The notes under the pieces were generated by a model. That model did not search any database and was not told the origin of the DNA. It saw only the letters and a list, made by a program, of their open reading frames with translations. From the NCBI GenBank assembly GCA_035500095.1, contig DATJXN010000014.1, forward strand, positions 1 to 57,846: DNA of 57,846 nucleotides, given 5' to 3'. This document shows positions 45,088 to 54,883 of the stretch, piece by piece (the stretch's first letter is position 1; the number at the start of each line of letters is the position of its first letter). The DNA is from Candidatus Binataceae bacterium (GTDB lineage: Bacteria > Desulfobacterota > Binatia > Binatales > Binataceae). The position numbers were made by a program, and so were the translations under genes.

Positions 45088-47067
45088 TCAACGGTCTGCG
45101 CTAGCGGACTTTTCGAATCGTTCCAAATACGGGTTCTGAAACGAGACCCAGGCTTCGAGCCGCAGATGGTCGCGCGCGATCGTTTGCGCGTAGACCGGGT
45201 CGGAAGCGAGATTGTTTTTTTCGTCAGGATCGGTTGCGAGGTTGTAGAGCTGACTGAGTTGGCGCGGGAAATTATAGATATATTTGAAGTTGCCCTCCAC
45301 CAGGCCGAAGGTAAGATTTCCGGTGCCGGCAAAGAAGTAGGCCCGCGGCGGAAGCTCCCCGCCGAAGGCATTGGCGCCCTGCCACGCGGCGGGCGTGCCG
45401 AAGCCCAGCAGCGCCAGCAGAGTCGGCGCGATATCCACCTGGCGCATCAGGCGATCGACAACTACCTCATGCGGGAACTGCGCCGGGTTCTCGATCATAA
45501 ACGGGATATGGACTTCTTCGTCATAGACACTGCCGCCATGGATCAACTGGTTGTGGTCGCCGAAGGCCTCTCCATGATCGCCCATAACGACCAGCAGGGT
45601 CCGATCCGCGAGTCCTTTCTTCTGCAGCGCCGCCGCCAGTTGCGTGATCAGTGCGTCGGTCGCCTGGACGGCGTTGAGATAGCGATTGAACCTGTCGTCG
45701 TGAACGCCGAAGTCGCGATTCGACGCCGACACGTAGGGATGGTGAGTGTCATGCGTCCAGAGCGTTACGAAGAAGGGCCGGTTGGGATCGCTCTCGATCC
45801 ATTTGAGCGTCTCCGGCACCAATTCCGGATCGCGCGGGTAGGGATAGTCGCGCGGCTCGGCCATGACATCCTGGAAGCCATGATTCCTTAAGAACTCGCC
45901 CTCGCGGTCGAAAACGATCTGCCCGGAGTGGACGAAGGCGGTGCGGTAGCCATGGCTTGCGAGCACGGCGGGTAATCCCGGGATCGCCAGGGACGGGGCG
46001 AGTTGAGTGATGCTTGGCCAATCGTGATCCGGATAGACCGACGTGAACAGTGCGCCATAGGCGGCTGAAGTTTCAGCCTCAGATGCGTACACCCGCTTGA
46101 AAACCATGCCGTGGCGAGCCAGTTCGACGAGCCCGGGAGTATTGCCGAACGGCGCGCCGTAGAGCTGGACCCGCTCGGCGCCGACCGACTCCATCACCAC
46201 CATCACCACGTTGAGCGGCCGCGGCCACGCTGCCGGGTTCAACCCGCCCACGGTAAAGCTATCCGCGCCGGAGCGTCGGCGTACTGCGGCGGGCTCGAAG
46301 TCATCGAGATAGCTGGCCGGGATGGCGTCGGTGATTACCGGCGTGCGCTTCTCGAAGAACGACGAGACCAGGGTCCATTGCGGGTTGAAGGACAAGAGCG
46401 AGTAGGGCACCCATCGAACCGCGCAGGCGTGGGCGGCGAAAAGATAGAGCACGGTAGCCGCCAGGCCGGCCGCCGAATAGAAACGCTTGCGCAAGCGCGT
46501 CAGCTCCTCAGGCGCAAGCCCCACCAGGATCGACGCAATCAGCACCGTCCACACGGGCGCCATCACCAGCGCTCCGACCAATCCCGGCGTAACGATCGAT
46601 TGGGCCGAGGCCTGGATCGCGCGAAGGTTGTCGGCGGCCACGAGCAGACCGGCCGTCAGCGGCCGGCGAATGATGAGATAGATGACGTCGCTCAGATAGG
46701 TGTAAAGCGCGAGCGTCAGGCACACGGCCCAACCGGCCGCCACGACCGATCGGCGCGCCCATGGCCATCGAGCGATCGCAAACAGTCCGTGGAACAGCCA
46801 GGCGAACGCCGCTACCAGGAAAAGATCCCTGTAGGTCACAAGCGGCAGCAGCGCCACCAGGCCCCAGGTGAGCAGCGCATGCAGGGTTCTAAGCGGAGTG
46901 CAAACCGTCACGATCGCCAGCCCTACAAAGACGGCGAACAGGCAATCCGCGGGCTCGGCCCGATACTCCGGCTGCTCGGCCAACGCGAGATTGTCGCCCG
47001 TGTCGGGGTCGACGCCCGACGCGATGGCCGATTGCGGCACTGTCAGTGACAGATCATCGTAGCTCAT
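45088..47067 (-). CDS. membrane sulfatase-family protein (LtaS/MdoB-like), second of a tandem pair
   Basis: The 659 residues have five membrane spans (about 42-215) and an extracytoplasmic alkaline-phosphatase-fold domain (about 285-640). It has the nucleophile Thr in EAETSAAYGALFTS, THDTHHPY, MGDHGEAFGDH and a metal-binding ESVG near the domain start. LtaS/MdoB-type enzymes transfer glycerol- or ethanolamine-phosphate groups to glycans or lipids on the outer face. It is 50-60 percent similar by eye to the gene directly upstream, whose TGA overlaps this ATG. It ends with TGA. Confidence 0.9.
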   Translation of the reverse strand: MSYDDLSLTVPQSAIASGVDPDTGDNLALAEQPEYRAEPADCLFAVFVGLAIVTVCTPLRTLHALLTWGLVALLPLVTYRDLFLVAAFAWLFHGLFAIARWPWARRSVVAAGWAVCLTLALYTYLSDVIYLIIRRPLTAGLLVAADNLRAIQASAQSIVTPGLVGALVMAPVWTVLIASILVGLAPEELTRLRKRFYSAAGLAATVLYLFAAHACAVRWVPYSLLSFNPQWTLVSSFFEKRTPVITDAIPASYLDDFEPAAVRRRSGADSFTVGGLNPAAWPRPLNVVMVVMESVGAERVQLYGAPFGNTPGLVELARHGMVFKRVYASEAETSAAYGALFTSVYPDHDWPSITQLAPSLAIPGLPAVLASHGYRTAFVHSGQIVFDREGEFLRNHGFQDVMAEPRDYPYPRDPELVPETLKWIESDPNRPFFVTLWTHDTHHPYVSASNRDFGVHDDRFNRYLNAVQATDALITQLAAALQKKGLADRTLLVVMGDHGEAFGDHNQLIHGGSVYDEEVHIPFMIENPAQFPHEVVVDRLMRQVDIAPTLLALLGFGTPAAWQGANAFGGELPPRAYFFAGTGNLTFGLVEGNFKYIYNFPRQLSQLYNLATDPDEKNNLASDPVYAQTIARDHLRLEAWVSFQNPYLERFEKSASADR

Positions 47068-49037
47068 CTAACGACCGCTCTTTCGTTATTGGGCGGGTGC
47101 GAGTTTTCGAACCGCGCCAGGTAACGGTTCTGAAAGGATACCCAGGCTTCAAGCCGCAGATGCGCGCGCTTCATCATGTAGGCATACGCGCTGTTCGAAG
47201 CGAGGTTCCGGGTCTCGCCCGGGTCGATCGCAAGATTGTAGAGTTGCGAGCGGTCGCGCTGAAAGTCGTAGATGTACTTGTAGTCGCCCTCGACCAGTCC
47301 GAAGGAAAAATTCCCGGTGCCCGCGAAGAGGTAGGCGCGAGCGGGCGCGCCGGGGTCGAAAACGTCGGCGCCCTGCCAGGCTGCGGGCGCGTTGAAGCCG
47401 AGCAGCGCCAGCAGAGTCGGCGCAATATCGATCTGGCGCACGACCCGATTCACCCTCAGCTCGCGCGGGAAAAGCTTCGGATTCACGATCAGCAGCGGCA
47501 CCTGCACTTCTTCGTTGTAAATGGTGCCGCCGTGGATCAGCTGCCCATGCTCGCCGAACGCCTCACCGTGGTCGCCGGTAATCACGATCAGTGTGCGGTC
47601 CGCGAGCCCCATCGTCTGCAACGCCGCGGCCAGTTGTCCGATTATCCTGTCGGTCGCCCACACCGCGTTGAGATAACGGCTAAGAAAGGCGTCGTGGACG
47701 CCGTAGTCGTGATGCTGCACGGCCAGATAGGGATGGTGCGTGTCCTGGGTCCAAACGGTCAGAAAAAACGGTCGCGAAGGATCGGCCTTTATCCATTCCA
47801 GCGCCGGCGCCACCAGCCCGGCGTCGACGGGAAGGTCGGCGTCGCTATCGCGGTCGAAAACCTGGTCGAAGCCGCGGCTGCGCACGAACTCGCCCTGGCG
47901 GTCGAACACGAGCTGTCCCGAATGGATGAACGCCGTGCGGTAGCCTTTGCCCGACAAGACCGCGGGCAGACCGGGAATCGACAAGTCGGGGGCAAGCTGG
48001 GTGAGACTCGGCCAATCATGATCGGGATAGACCGAGGCGAACAGTGCGCCCATGGCCGCCGAGGTCTCCGCTTCGGCTACATAGGCCCGGTTGAAAACGA
48101 GCGCGCGGCGGGCCAACTCGGAGATGTTGGGTGTGTCGTCGAATGGCGCACCATAGAGCCCGAGGTGTCGGGCGCCAACCGACTCCATCACGATCATCAG
48201 AACGTTAAGCGGCCGTTCTGCCGCCGCCGCGAGCGCCGCCCCGGCGGGCAGGGCCGGCGCCGGCGAGGGGCGCTTCTCCGTCGGCTCAAAGTCGGCGAGA
48301 TACCCGTTCGGGATAACGTCCTTCACCACCGGCGTGTGCAGCTCAAAAGCCGACGACATCAGGGTCCACTGCGGATTAAAGGATGCCAGTGAAAAGGGCA
48401 CGTTGCGGATGGCCCAGCCGTGCGCCGCGACGAGAAAGATCGACGTGAGCGACAGTCCCCAGAGGGAGTGAAAAGCGCTGCGCATCCGCCTCACTGCGGC
48501 GGGGGCAAACGATTCGAGGCTTATTGCGATCAGCACCAGGTAAGCCGGGGCCATCGCCAGCTCGGAAATCAGCGCGGGCGTCGCAATTGCGTGGATCGAG
48601 GACTGGATACCGCGCAGATTGTCGGCGGCCGCGAGCAAACCGAGAGTCAGCGGCCTGCGGATGACCAGATAGATGATGCTGCTCAGGTAGCCGTAGAGCG
48701 CGAGCGTAACGCTGACGGTCCATCCTGCAACCGCAACCAAACGCCTTGCCCACGGCGGCTTGACGATCGCGAAGAGTCCGTAAAAGGCCCACGCAATCGC
48801 CGCCAGCACGAACAGATCCTGGCAGGTCGCAAGCGGCAGCAACACGACGCGCCGCCACGGAAGGAGCGCATGAATGGTTCGCAGCGGCGCCGTGACCGTC
48901 ACAATGGTCAGCGCAATGAACCCGGCGAACAGATACTCCGCGCTGTCGCGATGCGACGCTGGGGTCCGCGCCGGGGCAGCAGGTACCGCAGCGGCAAGCT
49001 CCGCGCGCGGAGCGCCCTCTGCCGGACTGGCAGCCAT
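47064..49037 (-). CDS. membrane sulfatase-family protein (LtaS/MdoB-like), first of a tandem pair
   Basis: The 657-residue paralogue of the next gene has the same plan: cytoplasmic Ala-rich start, five membrane spans (about 28-205), and sulfatase/phosphoglycerol-transferase domain with ESVGARHLGLYGAP, EAETSAAMGALFAS, TQDTHHPY and TGDHGEAFGEH. The pair arose by duplication and is translated in a coupled way (ATGA overlap). It may act as a heteromeric or sequential surface-glycan modification unit. It ends with TGA. Confidence 0.9.
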   Translation of the reverse strand: MAASPAEGAPRAELAAAVPAAPARTPASHRDSAEYLFAGFIALTIVTVTAPLRTIHALLPWRRVVLLPLATCQDLFVLAAIAWAFYGLFAIVKPPWARRLVAVAGWTVSVTLALYGYLSSIIYLVIRRPLTLGLLAAADNLRGIQSSIHAIATPALISELAMAPAYLVLIAISLESFAPAAVRRMRSAFHSLWGLSLTSIFLVAAHGWAIRNVPFSLASFNPQWTLMSSAFELHTPVVKDVIPNGYLADFEPTEKRPSPAPALPAGAALAAAAERPLNVLMIVMESVGARHLGLYGAPFDDTPNISELARRALVFNRAYVAEAETSAAMGALFASVYPDHDWPSLTQLAPDLSIPGLPAVLSGKGYRTAFIHSGQLVFDRQGEFVRSRGFDQVFDRDSDADLPVDAGLVAPALEWIKADPSRPFFLTVWTQDTHHPYLAVQHHDYGVHDAFLSRYLNAVWATDRIIGQLAAALQTMGLADRTLIVITGDHGEAFGEHGQLIHGGTIYNEEVQVPLLIVNPKLFPRELRVNRVVRQIDIAPTLLALLGFNAPAAWQGADVFDPGAPARAYLFAGTGNFSFGLVEGDYKYIYDFQRDRSQLYNLAIDPGETRNLASNSAYAYMMKRAHLRLEAWVSFQNRYLARFENSHPPNNERAVVR

Positions 49038-49093
49038 CAGCGTTGAGCCGATCCGTGCCGGTCGACACCCAGGCCGGCAAGGCGGTTAAGACG

Positions 49094-49138
49094 AGTATAA
49101 ATAGCGACGCCGAGGAACCAGGTACCTGGCTCCGTCGC
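49094..49138 (-). promoter_or_regulatory. dyad and -10-like element upstream of the sulfatase pair
   Basis: On the minus strand a -10-like TATACT (49094-49099) is preceded by an interrupted inverted repeat: GCGACG (49104-49109) with CGTCGC (49133-49138) around the palindrome CCAGGTACCTGG (49118-49129). The dyad overlaps the expected -35 region and could be an operator. The remaining bases up to 49302 are A+T-rich in part (49150-49190) without a recognisable gene. Confidence 0.4.
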
Positions 49139-49302
49139 CCTCCCCTTGGGAAATAAGCTTAATTATCTCTAATTATGATTTCAAGCTGTATGACATGACT
49201 TGATGGCTTGTCTTTGGACAGAATTAGCCCGCCATAGGCAGAGCCGCCGGTTGCCCTGCCGCGATCGAGGTCTGCGCCGTACGCGAAAATACCCCAGGCG
49301 TC

Positions 49303-51045
49303 TCAGGGGCGGCGGGGCATCACCGGCAGGCTCAGATACGACGCGAAGCTCCGCTCGTGCAGCACGCTCTGCAGCGCCGGGCGCATCTCGGCGTCGGTGA
49401 ACAGTTCGTGTCCGGTATTGGGATTGCGGTCGAAGCGCGGGAAATTCGACGAGCTTATCTCGAGCCGCATGCGATGGCCCGCCTTGAAGACGTTGGCCGT
49501 AGCCCACAGATCGATCCTGAATTCGTAAACCTTGCCCGGGACCATCAGCTTGGGATCGCTCTGCGACTCGCGCACGCGGGCCCGGATGATCCCGTCGGTC
49601 AGATTGCGCGCGAAGCCGCACGGCCCGGCGTCGACCAGCTTGGCCGTGAAGTCGGTGTCGGGCGCCGACGACGATGTGTAGAGCGTCACTGTCACCGGGC
49701 CGATCACTTCGAGGTCCTCCGTCAGCGGATCGGTCGAATAGACCAGCACGTCGGCGCGATGCTCGACCATGCTCTGGTCGAGCGCGCCACCCATCTGGGC
49801 GTTGGCGTAGCAGCACAGGCCCCCGCCCGCGGTCGGCACCGGGTTGAGCGGATTATAGAGGAAGGAGTCGGGCGGCTCATCGCCCGGCCCTTCGGTCGCG
49901 AGGGCGCCGTCGCCATAGACACTGTTGGCCTTGCCGCGGCTGTGCAGATAATAGCGCCGTATCTCGACGCCCGGCGGCGGCCACTCTTTCTCGTCGCGCC
50001 ATTCATTGACGCCCATCACGAAGAGCCTGACCGGCGCGTCCTGGTCAACGCCGTTATCGACGCCCTTCAGCCAATGGTCAAACCAGCGAAGCTGCGTGCC
50101 GTCATAGTCGATCGCCACCGGCCCGGAGCGGAAACCATAGTCGACCTGTCCCACCAGGCTCGAGAACGGCACCGCGTGATGCCACGGACCGACTAGCAGG
50201 CGCTGGCCCGCGCGCGCCGCCGAGGAGCCGCCGCGCGCGCGCATCCCGGCGTAGTTGCGCAGCGTGCCGCCCATGAAGATGTCGTGCCATCCGGCGACGT
50301 TGAGCGCCGGCACGTCGATCTTATCGTGCTGCTCCTCGATGGAAATCGCGCGCCAGTAGTCGTCGTAGTAGGGATGCGCCAGCCACTCGAAGAAGTAGGG
50401 CGCGCCGATGCGAAAGAGCGGGAACTCGTTAAGCGGCATGAACTCCATCCGCTCACGCATCACGTCGATGCTGCCCATCAGCGCGCTCAGTTCCTCGGCC
50501 GCCTTGGGATTGTCCGCGCGCTCGCGCATCAGGCGGCTCAGTCCCAGCGTGATCATCAGCCAGCTCACGCTGAAGAAGAGTTCGAACGCGCCGCCCTGGA
50601 AAACCCATCCTTCGTGATAGTCGCTCGCCGTGATCGACGGCACCATCGCTTTCAGGCTCGGCGGACGCTGGGTTGCGGCGAGCCATTGTGTCGCGCCCAT
50701 GTACGACGCGCCGAAGGTGCCGACCTTGCCGTTGGCGAAGGGCTGGCGCGCAAGGTGCTCGATCGTGTCGTAACCGTCGCGCGCCTCGTCAACGAAGCAC
50801 CGAAAGCTCCCTTGCGAAGCGAACAGTCCGCGGCAATCCTGAACGACGACGTTGTAGCCGGCGCGCGCCGCGCGAACCGGGTCGAGCGTGTTGAGCGTGA
50901 TTGGCGGAAACGATTTGTCGTAAGGCGTGCGGTTCAGCAGCACCGGCAGCTTCTCGGATCCGTCGGGCCGGTAGAGATCGGCCTTCAGCACGCATCCGTC
51001 ACGCATCGGAATTTCGATGTCTTTTTCGATTATGATCCTGGACAT
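49303..51045 (-). CDS. CocE/NonD-family X-Pro dipeptidyl-peptidase-like hydrolase
   Basis: The 580 residues comprise an alpha/beta hydrolase core with nucleophile Ser in TFGASYMGATQ, His in GPWHHAVP and a C-terminal jelly-roll (from about 390) ending in FPRFDRNPNTGH. This is the S15/CocE plan of ester- and amide-hydrolysing enzymes. The start at 51045 (MSRIIIEKD) is preceded by a G-rich SD-like stretch; the open frame goes 41 codons further up. Likely substrate: xenobiotic or secondary-metabolite esters. It ends with TGA. Confidence 0.92.
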   Translation of the reverse strand: MSRIIIEKDIEIPMRDGCVLKADLYRPDGSEKLPVLLNRTPYDKSFPPITLNTLDPVRAARAGYNVVVQDCRGLFASQGSFRCFVDEARDGYDTIEHLARQPFANGKVGTFGASYMGATQWLAATQRPPSLKAMVPSITASDYHEGWVFQGGAFELFFSVSWLMITLGLSRLMRERADNPKAAEELSALMGSIDVMRERMEFMPLNEFPLFRIGAPYFFEWLAHPYYDDYWRAISIEEQHDKIDVPALNVAGWHDIFMGGTLRNYAGMRARGGSSAARAGQRLLVGPWHHAVPFSSLVGQVDYGFRSGPVAIDYDGTQLRWFDHWLKGVDNGVDQDAPVRLFVMGVNEWRDEKEWPPPGVEIRRYYLHSRGKANSVYGDGALATEGPGDEPPDSFLYNPLNPVPTAGGGLCCYANAQMGGALDQSMVEHRADVLVYSTDPLTEDLEVIGPVTVTLYTSSSAPDTDFTAKLVDAGPCGFARNLTDGIIRARVRESQSDPKLMVPGKVYEFRIDLWATANVFKAGHRMRLEISSSNFPRFDRNPNTGHELFTDAEMRPALQSVLHERSFASYLSLPVMPRRP

Positions 51046-51209
51046 CGGATCGGCCCCCTTTTCTTCCGTCGGGTCTCGTCTCGCGAACGCAGCGCCGGCG
51101 TGCGCCGTTTGCGCTGGCACGCCGCGCCGTTTAAGGTCGCTTGTAATCCGAGGAGCCCGCGGCTTCAAGCTGAAGTACCGCGGGGCCTCATCCCGAAACC
51201 GAGGTAACG

Positions 51210-51314
51210 ATGGCGACGGAACGGCAGCGAGAAATCAAGCGGCGACGCAAGCGGCGCGAGAAGCGGCTGAAGGCGCGCACACGCGAGGCTCGCAAGCACA
51301 GAAAGAAGCGTTAA
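51210..51314 (+). CDS. 34-residue Arg/Lys-rich small protein
   Basis: The product starts MATERQREIKRRRKRREKR and ends RKHRKKR, with more than half its residues basic, a strongly helical heptad-like layout and a few Glu. A GAGGT site stands five bases before the ATG, and TAA closes it. It is divergent from the CocE gene. I do not recognise a named family. The composition resembles small ribosome- or RNA-binding proteins. The product is below the size most gene callers report. Confidence 0.65.
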   Translation: MATERQREIKRRRKRREKRLKARTREARKHRKKR

Positions 51315-51376
51315 CGGGCGATCATCATCTGGCTTGCGCCATCAATGCGACCGCCCTATCATTAGGAGACTTATAG

Positions 51377-51401
51377 AGCTGCATTTGTATTAAATACAGC
51401 T
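51377..51401. other. intergenic hairpin between the Arg-rich small gene and peroxiredoxin
   Basis: AGCTG-c-ATTT-gtatt-AAAT-a-CAGCT forms a nearly perfect hairpin 60 bases after the small gene. It lacks a T-run on the plus strand, so it is not a classical terminator. The rest of 51402-51581 shows no gene. Confidence 0.5.
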
Positions 51402-51581
51402 AAACCTATTGAAACCAGATGACTTTGGTAGCGGGTGAGCGCTATGCTTGCGCAGTCCGAGCGATTCAGAGACCGCACTCCGCGCATGGCGCGCCTCACG
51501 AGGCTGTGCGCGACCCGTCTTTGACCACGCCTGATCCCGCGCGGGACAGGTTCCATAACTATTGAACCAAGGAGGTTCGCG

Positions 51582-52244
51582 ATGGCTCTGCAGTTAAACG
51601 ACGTTGCACCGGATTTCGAGGCCGATACAACCGAAGGCCGCATCCGCTTCCACGACTGGATCGGCAATTCCTGGTGCGTGCTGTTCTCCCATCCCAAGGA
51701 TTTCACGCCGGTGTGCACGACCGAACTCGGAATGGTCGCCAAGCTGAAAAGCGAGTTCGACAAGCGCAACACCAAGGTCATCGGTCTCAGCGTCGATCCG
51801 GTCGCCGACCACTCGCGATGGGCGAACGACATCAAGGAGACGCAGGGACAGGCGCCCAACTATCCGGTGATCGGCGACACCGACCTCGCGATTTCGAAGC
51901 TCTACGGGATGCTCGCGGCGAGCGCCTCGGGAGATGCGTCGAAGCGCACGCCGATGGACAATCTGACCGTCCGCAACGTCTTCGTGATCGGACCGGACAA
52001 GAAGATCAAGTTGATTATCGTTTACCCGATGACCACCGGGCGCAATTTCGACGAGGTCCTGCGCGTGCTCGACTCGCTGCAATTATCGGCCAAGCACAAG
52101 GTCGCGACGCCGGTCAACTGGAAGCCCGGCGACGATGTGATTATCGCGGGTTCGGTATCCGACGAGGAGGCCAAGAAGATCTACCCGCAGGGCTGGAAGG
52201 CACCGAGGCCCTATCTGCGGATCGTGCCGCAGCCCAAGGGATAG
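51582..52244 (+). CDS. 1-Cys peroxiredoxin (Prx6-type)
   Basis: The 220-residue peroxiredoxin carries the peroxidatic Cys45 in FTPVCTTELG and the C-terminal arm KVATPVNWKPGDDVI of the Prx6 group. It has no obvious resolving Cys. It reduces hydrogen peroxide and organic hydroperoxides in the cytoplasm. A strong AAGGAGG site precedes the ATG. It ends with TAG at the standard family C-terminus (YLRIVPQPKG). Confidence 0.96.
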   Translation: MALQLNDVAPDFEADTTEGRIRFHDWIGNSWCVLFSHPKDFTPVCTTELGMVAKLKSEFDKRNTKVIGLSVDPVADHSRWANDIKETQGQAPNYPVIGDTDLAISKLYGMLAASASGDASKRTPMDNLTVRNVFVIGPDKKIKLIIVYPMTTGRNFDEVLRVLDSLQLSAKHKVATPVNWKPGDDVIIAGSVSDEEAKKIYPQGWKAPRPYLRIVPQPKG

Positions 52245-52507
52245 GAAACCTGGGGCGGGCTGCGGCGGTCGTCTGCGCAGAGGACCGCTGCCCAGATTAG
52301 CTCGCGACGGCACTCCTAGATCTCCGGATGCGCCCGATGCAGCTTCAGAAGCTGCGCCGGGCGCGGCCTTTTTGAGGCGCTCCTGGTCCGCCTCGCAACT
52401 CTGCGCTTGCCTCCGCGGCAAACGCGGCGTTAGAGTTGAATGGGGTCCGTAAATTTAGATCTTCTTTGATCGCGCTCGGCTATCATGAGCGCGCGTAGCG
52501 CCGGCCT

Positions 52508-54010
52508 ATGGAACACCAGGGCAAAAAGGGTTCTGGCCATGCATCTCTGACCGCCACCGGCGGATCGAATGCACTCGGCAGCGGACGTCTCATCGTGGTG
52601 TCCAATCGTGCGCCGATCCGTGTCGTGCATGAGGGCGGCAAACAGAAAATTGAGCCTACCGTAGGCGGCGTCGGCAGCACCTTCCTGCGTCTGCTCGAAC
52701 ATATGGGAGGGGTCTGGATAGCGTGGTCGGGCACGCAGACCAGAACGCCCGGACGGCTGATGATGCCGCCTGGCGCCGACCCGGCGCGCTTTCAGATCGT
52801 GTTTTGCCCGCTCCGCGAACGCGACATCTCGCACTATTACTACGGCATGTGCAATCGGGGATTGTGGCCGTTGATGCATTTCATGACGGCCACTTGTCAT
52901 TTCAACACGCTCCACTGGCGCCACTACGAGTCCGTCAATCGCAACTTCGCCGCGCTCGTCGCCGCCGAAGCCTGCGACGACGACGTGGTCTGGGTGCAGG
53001 ACTTCCATCTTGCGCTGGTGCCGCTATTGTTGCGCGAGCAGCGCCCGCGCGTGCCGATCGGGCTCTTCTGGCACGTGCCGTTTCCGCCCGAGCAGATTTT
53101 CCGCGTATTCCCGTGGCGCACGGAGCTGCTCGAGGGCATGCTCGGAGCCGACCTCATCGGCTTCCACACGCGCTCCTACGTGAACCAGTTCCTGAACTGC
53201 TGCGAGCGCATCCTGGGCCTGCGCGTTGACCGCGCGCGCGACGAGGTCGCCACTCATCACGGCCCGGTGCGCGTTGGCGTCTTTCCACTCGGCATCCCGG
53301 CCGACTACTTCGCGGGGCTCGCCGCGACCGCGCGCGTGCAGGAGCGCACCCAGCGCGTGCGCCGCGCGCTCCGCACGCCGCACGTGGTGCTGGGCGTCGA
53401 CCGTCTCGACTACACCAAGGGCATCCTGGAGCGCCTGCTCGGCTTCGAGCGCTTCCTCGAGGCCAACCCCTCCTACCATCGGCGCGTCACGCTGGTGCTG
53501 ATCGCGGTGCCCTCGCGCACCAAGGTCGCCGACTATGGCGCGCTCAAGCGCGAGCTCGACGAGCTGGTCGGCCGCATCATCGGCCGCTTCTCCTCCGAGG
53601 GCTGGGTGCCGATCCGCTACCTCTATACGCAGTTCGGCGCCGAAGAGCTGGTCGCCTACTATCAGGCCGCCGACGTCGCGCTGCTGACGCCGCTGCGCGA
53701 CGGGATGAACCTGGTCGCCAAGGAATACGTCGCCGCGCATCTCGCCGACGACGGCGCGCTCATCCTGAGCGAGTTTGCCGGCGCGGCCGAAGAGCTGACC
53801 CAGGCGCTGCTGGTCAACCCCTACGACGTTGACGCGGTCGCCGCGCGCATCAAGCAGGCGCTCGAAATGAGTCCGGCCGAGCGCGCGACGCGGATGCGCG
53901 CGATGCGCACGCAGGTCCATCGCAAGAACCTCGAGCATTGGTCCGAGCAATTCCTGTCCGCGCTTTTGCCGGAGCGAGACTTTGCCGCAGAGGCCTCCGC
54001 CGGCTTCTAA
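52508..54010 (+). CDS. otsA: trehalose-6-phosphate synthase OtsA
   Basis: The 500-residue GT20 glycosyltransferase has VVSNRAPI at the start of the Rossmann fold, [30 protein letters not shown] and the UDP-glucose-binding [12 protein letters not shown]. It joins glucose-6-phosphate and UDP-glucose to trehalose-6-phosphate. The 29-base overlap with otsB indicates coupled translation. It ends with TAA. Confidence 0.96.
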   Translation: MEHQGKKGSGHASLTATGGSNALGSGRLIVVSNRAPIRVVHEGGKQKIEPTVGGVGSTFLRLLEHMGGVWIAWSGTQTRTPGRLMMPPGADPARFQIVFCPLRERDISHYYYGMCNRGLWPLMHFMTATCHFNTLHWRHYESVNRNFAALVAAEACDDDVVWVQDFHLALVPLLLREQRPRVPIGLFWHVPFPPEQIFRVFPWRTELLEGMLGADLIGFHTRSYVNQFLNCCERILGLRVDRARDEVATHHGPVRVGVFPLGIPADYFAGLAATARVQERTQRVRRALRTPHVVLGVDRLDYTKGILERLLGFERFLEANPSYHRRVTLVLIAVPSRTKVADYGALKRELDELVGRIIGRFSSEGWVPIRYLYTQFGAEELVAYYQAADVALLTPLRDGMNLVAKEYVAAHLADDGALILSEFAGAAEELTQALLVNPYDVDAVAARIKQALEMSPAERATRMRAMRTQVHRKNLEHWSEQFLSALLPERDFAAEASAGF

Positions 54011-54791
54011 GCCGCCGCCGCTGCCACGCGCGGCGCTTTTGGAACTCGCGGCCCGCGGCCCGATCCTGCTCTGTCTCGACTACGACGGCACGATCTCGGA
54101 CCTGGTAAGCAGGCCCGCGAGCGCGCGCCCGGTCGAGGGCGCCGTCGCAGCGATAAAAGCCCTCGCGGCGCGGCCGGAGCGTGTTGCGGTCGCGATCGTG
54201 AGCGGCCGCCCGGTCGCCGAAATACGCAGGATGACCGGGCTCGGCGATGCGGTGATGTACTCCGGCGTGCACGGTCTCGAAATCGCTGGAGGAGACGCCC
54301 AGGTCCGCGTGGCCGAGGCCGTATCCCGATGCGCCCCGGAGCTGGAGCGCGTGCGCACATGGACCGCGCGCAACGTCCCGCAGGGCGCCGGCTTCGAGGT
54401 CGAGGACAAACGGTACTCGCTGGCCCTTCACTATCGCAATGCCGAGCGCGCCGCGGCCGCCGAGCTATGCGCCCGCTTCGAGGAATTCGTACGCGCAAAG
54501 ACGCCTAATCTGCGTGCCGCCCACAACAAGATGGTGGTCGAGGCGATTCCCGCCGCAGCCTCCAAGGGCGAAGCGCTGCGCGCCCTCTGCCGCGAGGCCG
54601 GCGCCGCCTTCGTGCCCGTGTACTTCGGCGACGATCGCACCGACGAAGACGCGTTTGCCGAAGCGGCCGGGCGCGGCGTCGGAGTTCTAGTCGGCGAGGC
54701 GCGCCCCTCGCTCGCGCGCTGGCGCGTGGAAAATCCGGCGGCGGTCGTGCGCACCCTTAAAACGCTCGCGGAGTCGCTCGATTCGCGATAA
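53982..54791 (+). CDS. otsB: trehalose-6-phosphate phosphatase OtsB
   Basis: The 269-residue HAD phosphatase has DYDGTIS (motif I), VSGRPVAEI, Lys in SKGEALRAL and GDDRTDEDAF (motif IV), the trehalose phosphatase set. It converts trehalose-6-phosphate to trehalose, a compatible solute for desiccation or salt stress. The probable start is TTG 53982 inside otsA; no ATG/GTG lies nearer to motif I. It ends with TAA. Confidence 0.95.
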   Translation: MPQRPPPASKPPPLPRAALLELAARGPILLCLDYDGTISDLVSRPASARPVEGAVAAIKALAARPERVAVAIVSGRPVAEIRRMTGLGDAVMYSGVHGLEIAGGDAQVRVAEAVSRCAPELERVRTWTARNVPQGAGFEVEDKRYSLALHYRNAERAAAAELCARFEEFVRAKTPNLRAAHNKMVVEAIPAAASKGEALRALCREAGAAFVPVYFGDDRTDEDAFAEAAGRGVGVLVGEARPSLARWRVENPAAVVRTLKTLAESLDSR

Positions 54792-54883
54792 ACCTCGGGC
54801 GGGCGGCGCGGCGCATCGCTTGCCTCAATCAAGGTTCGTTGCAACAGTAGCGGACACCGTTTATCAAAGGATTAATCGGACCG

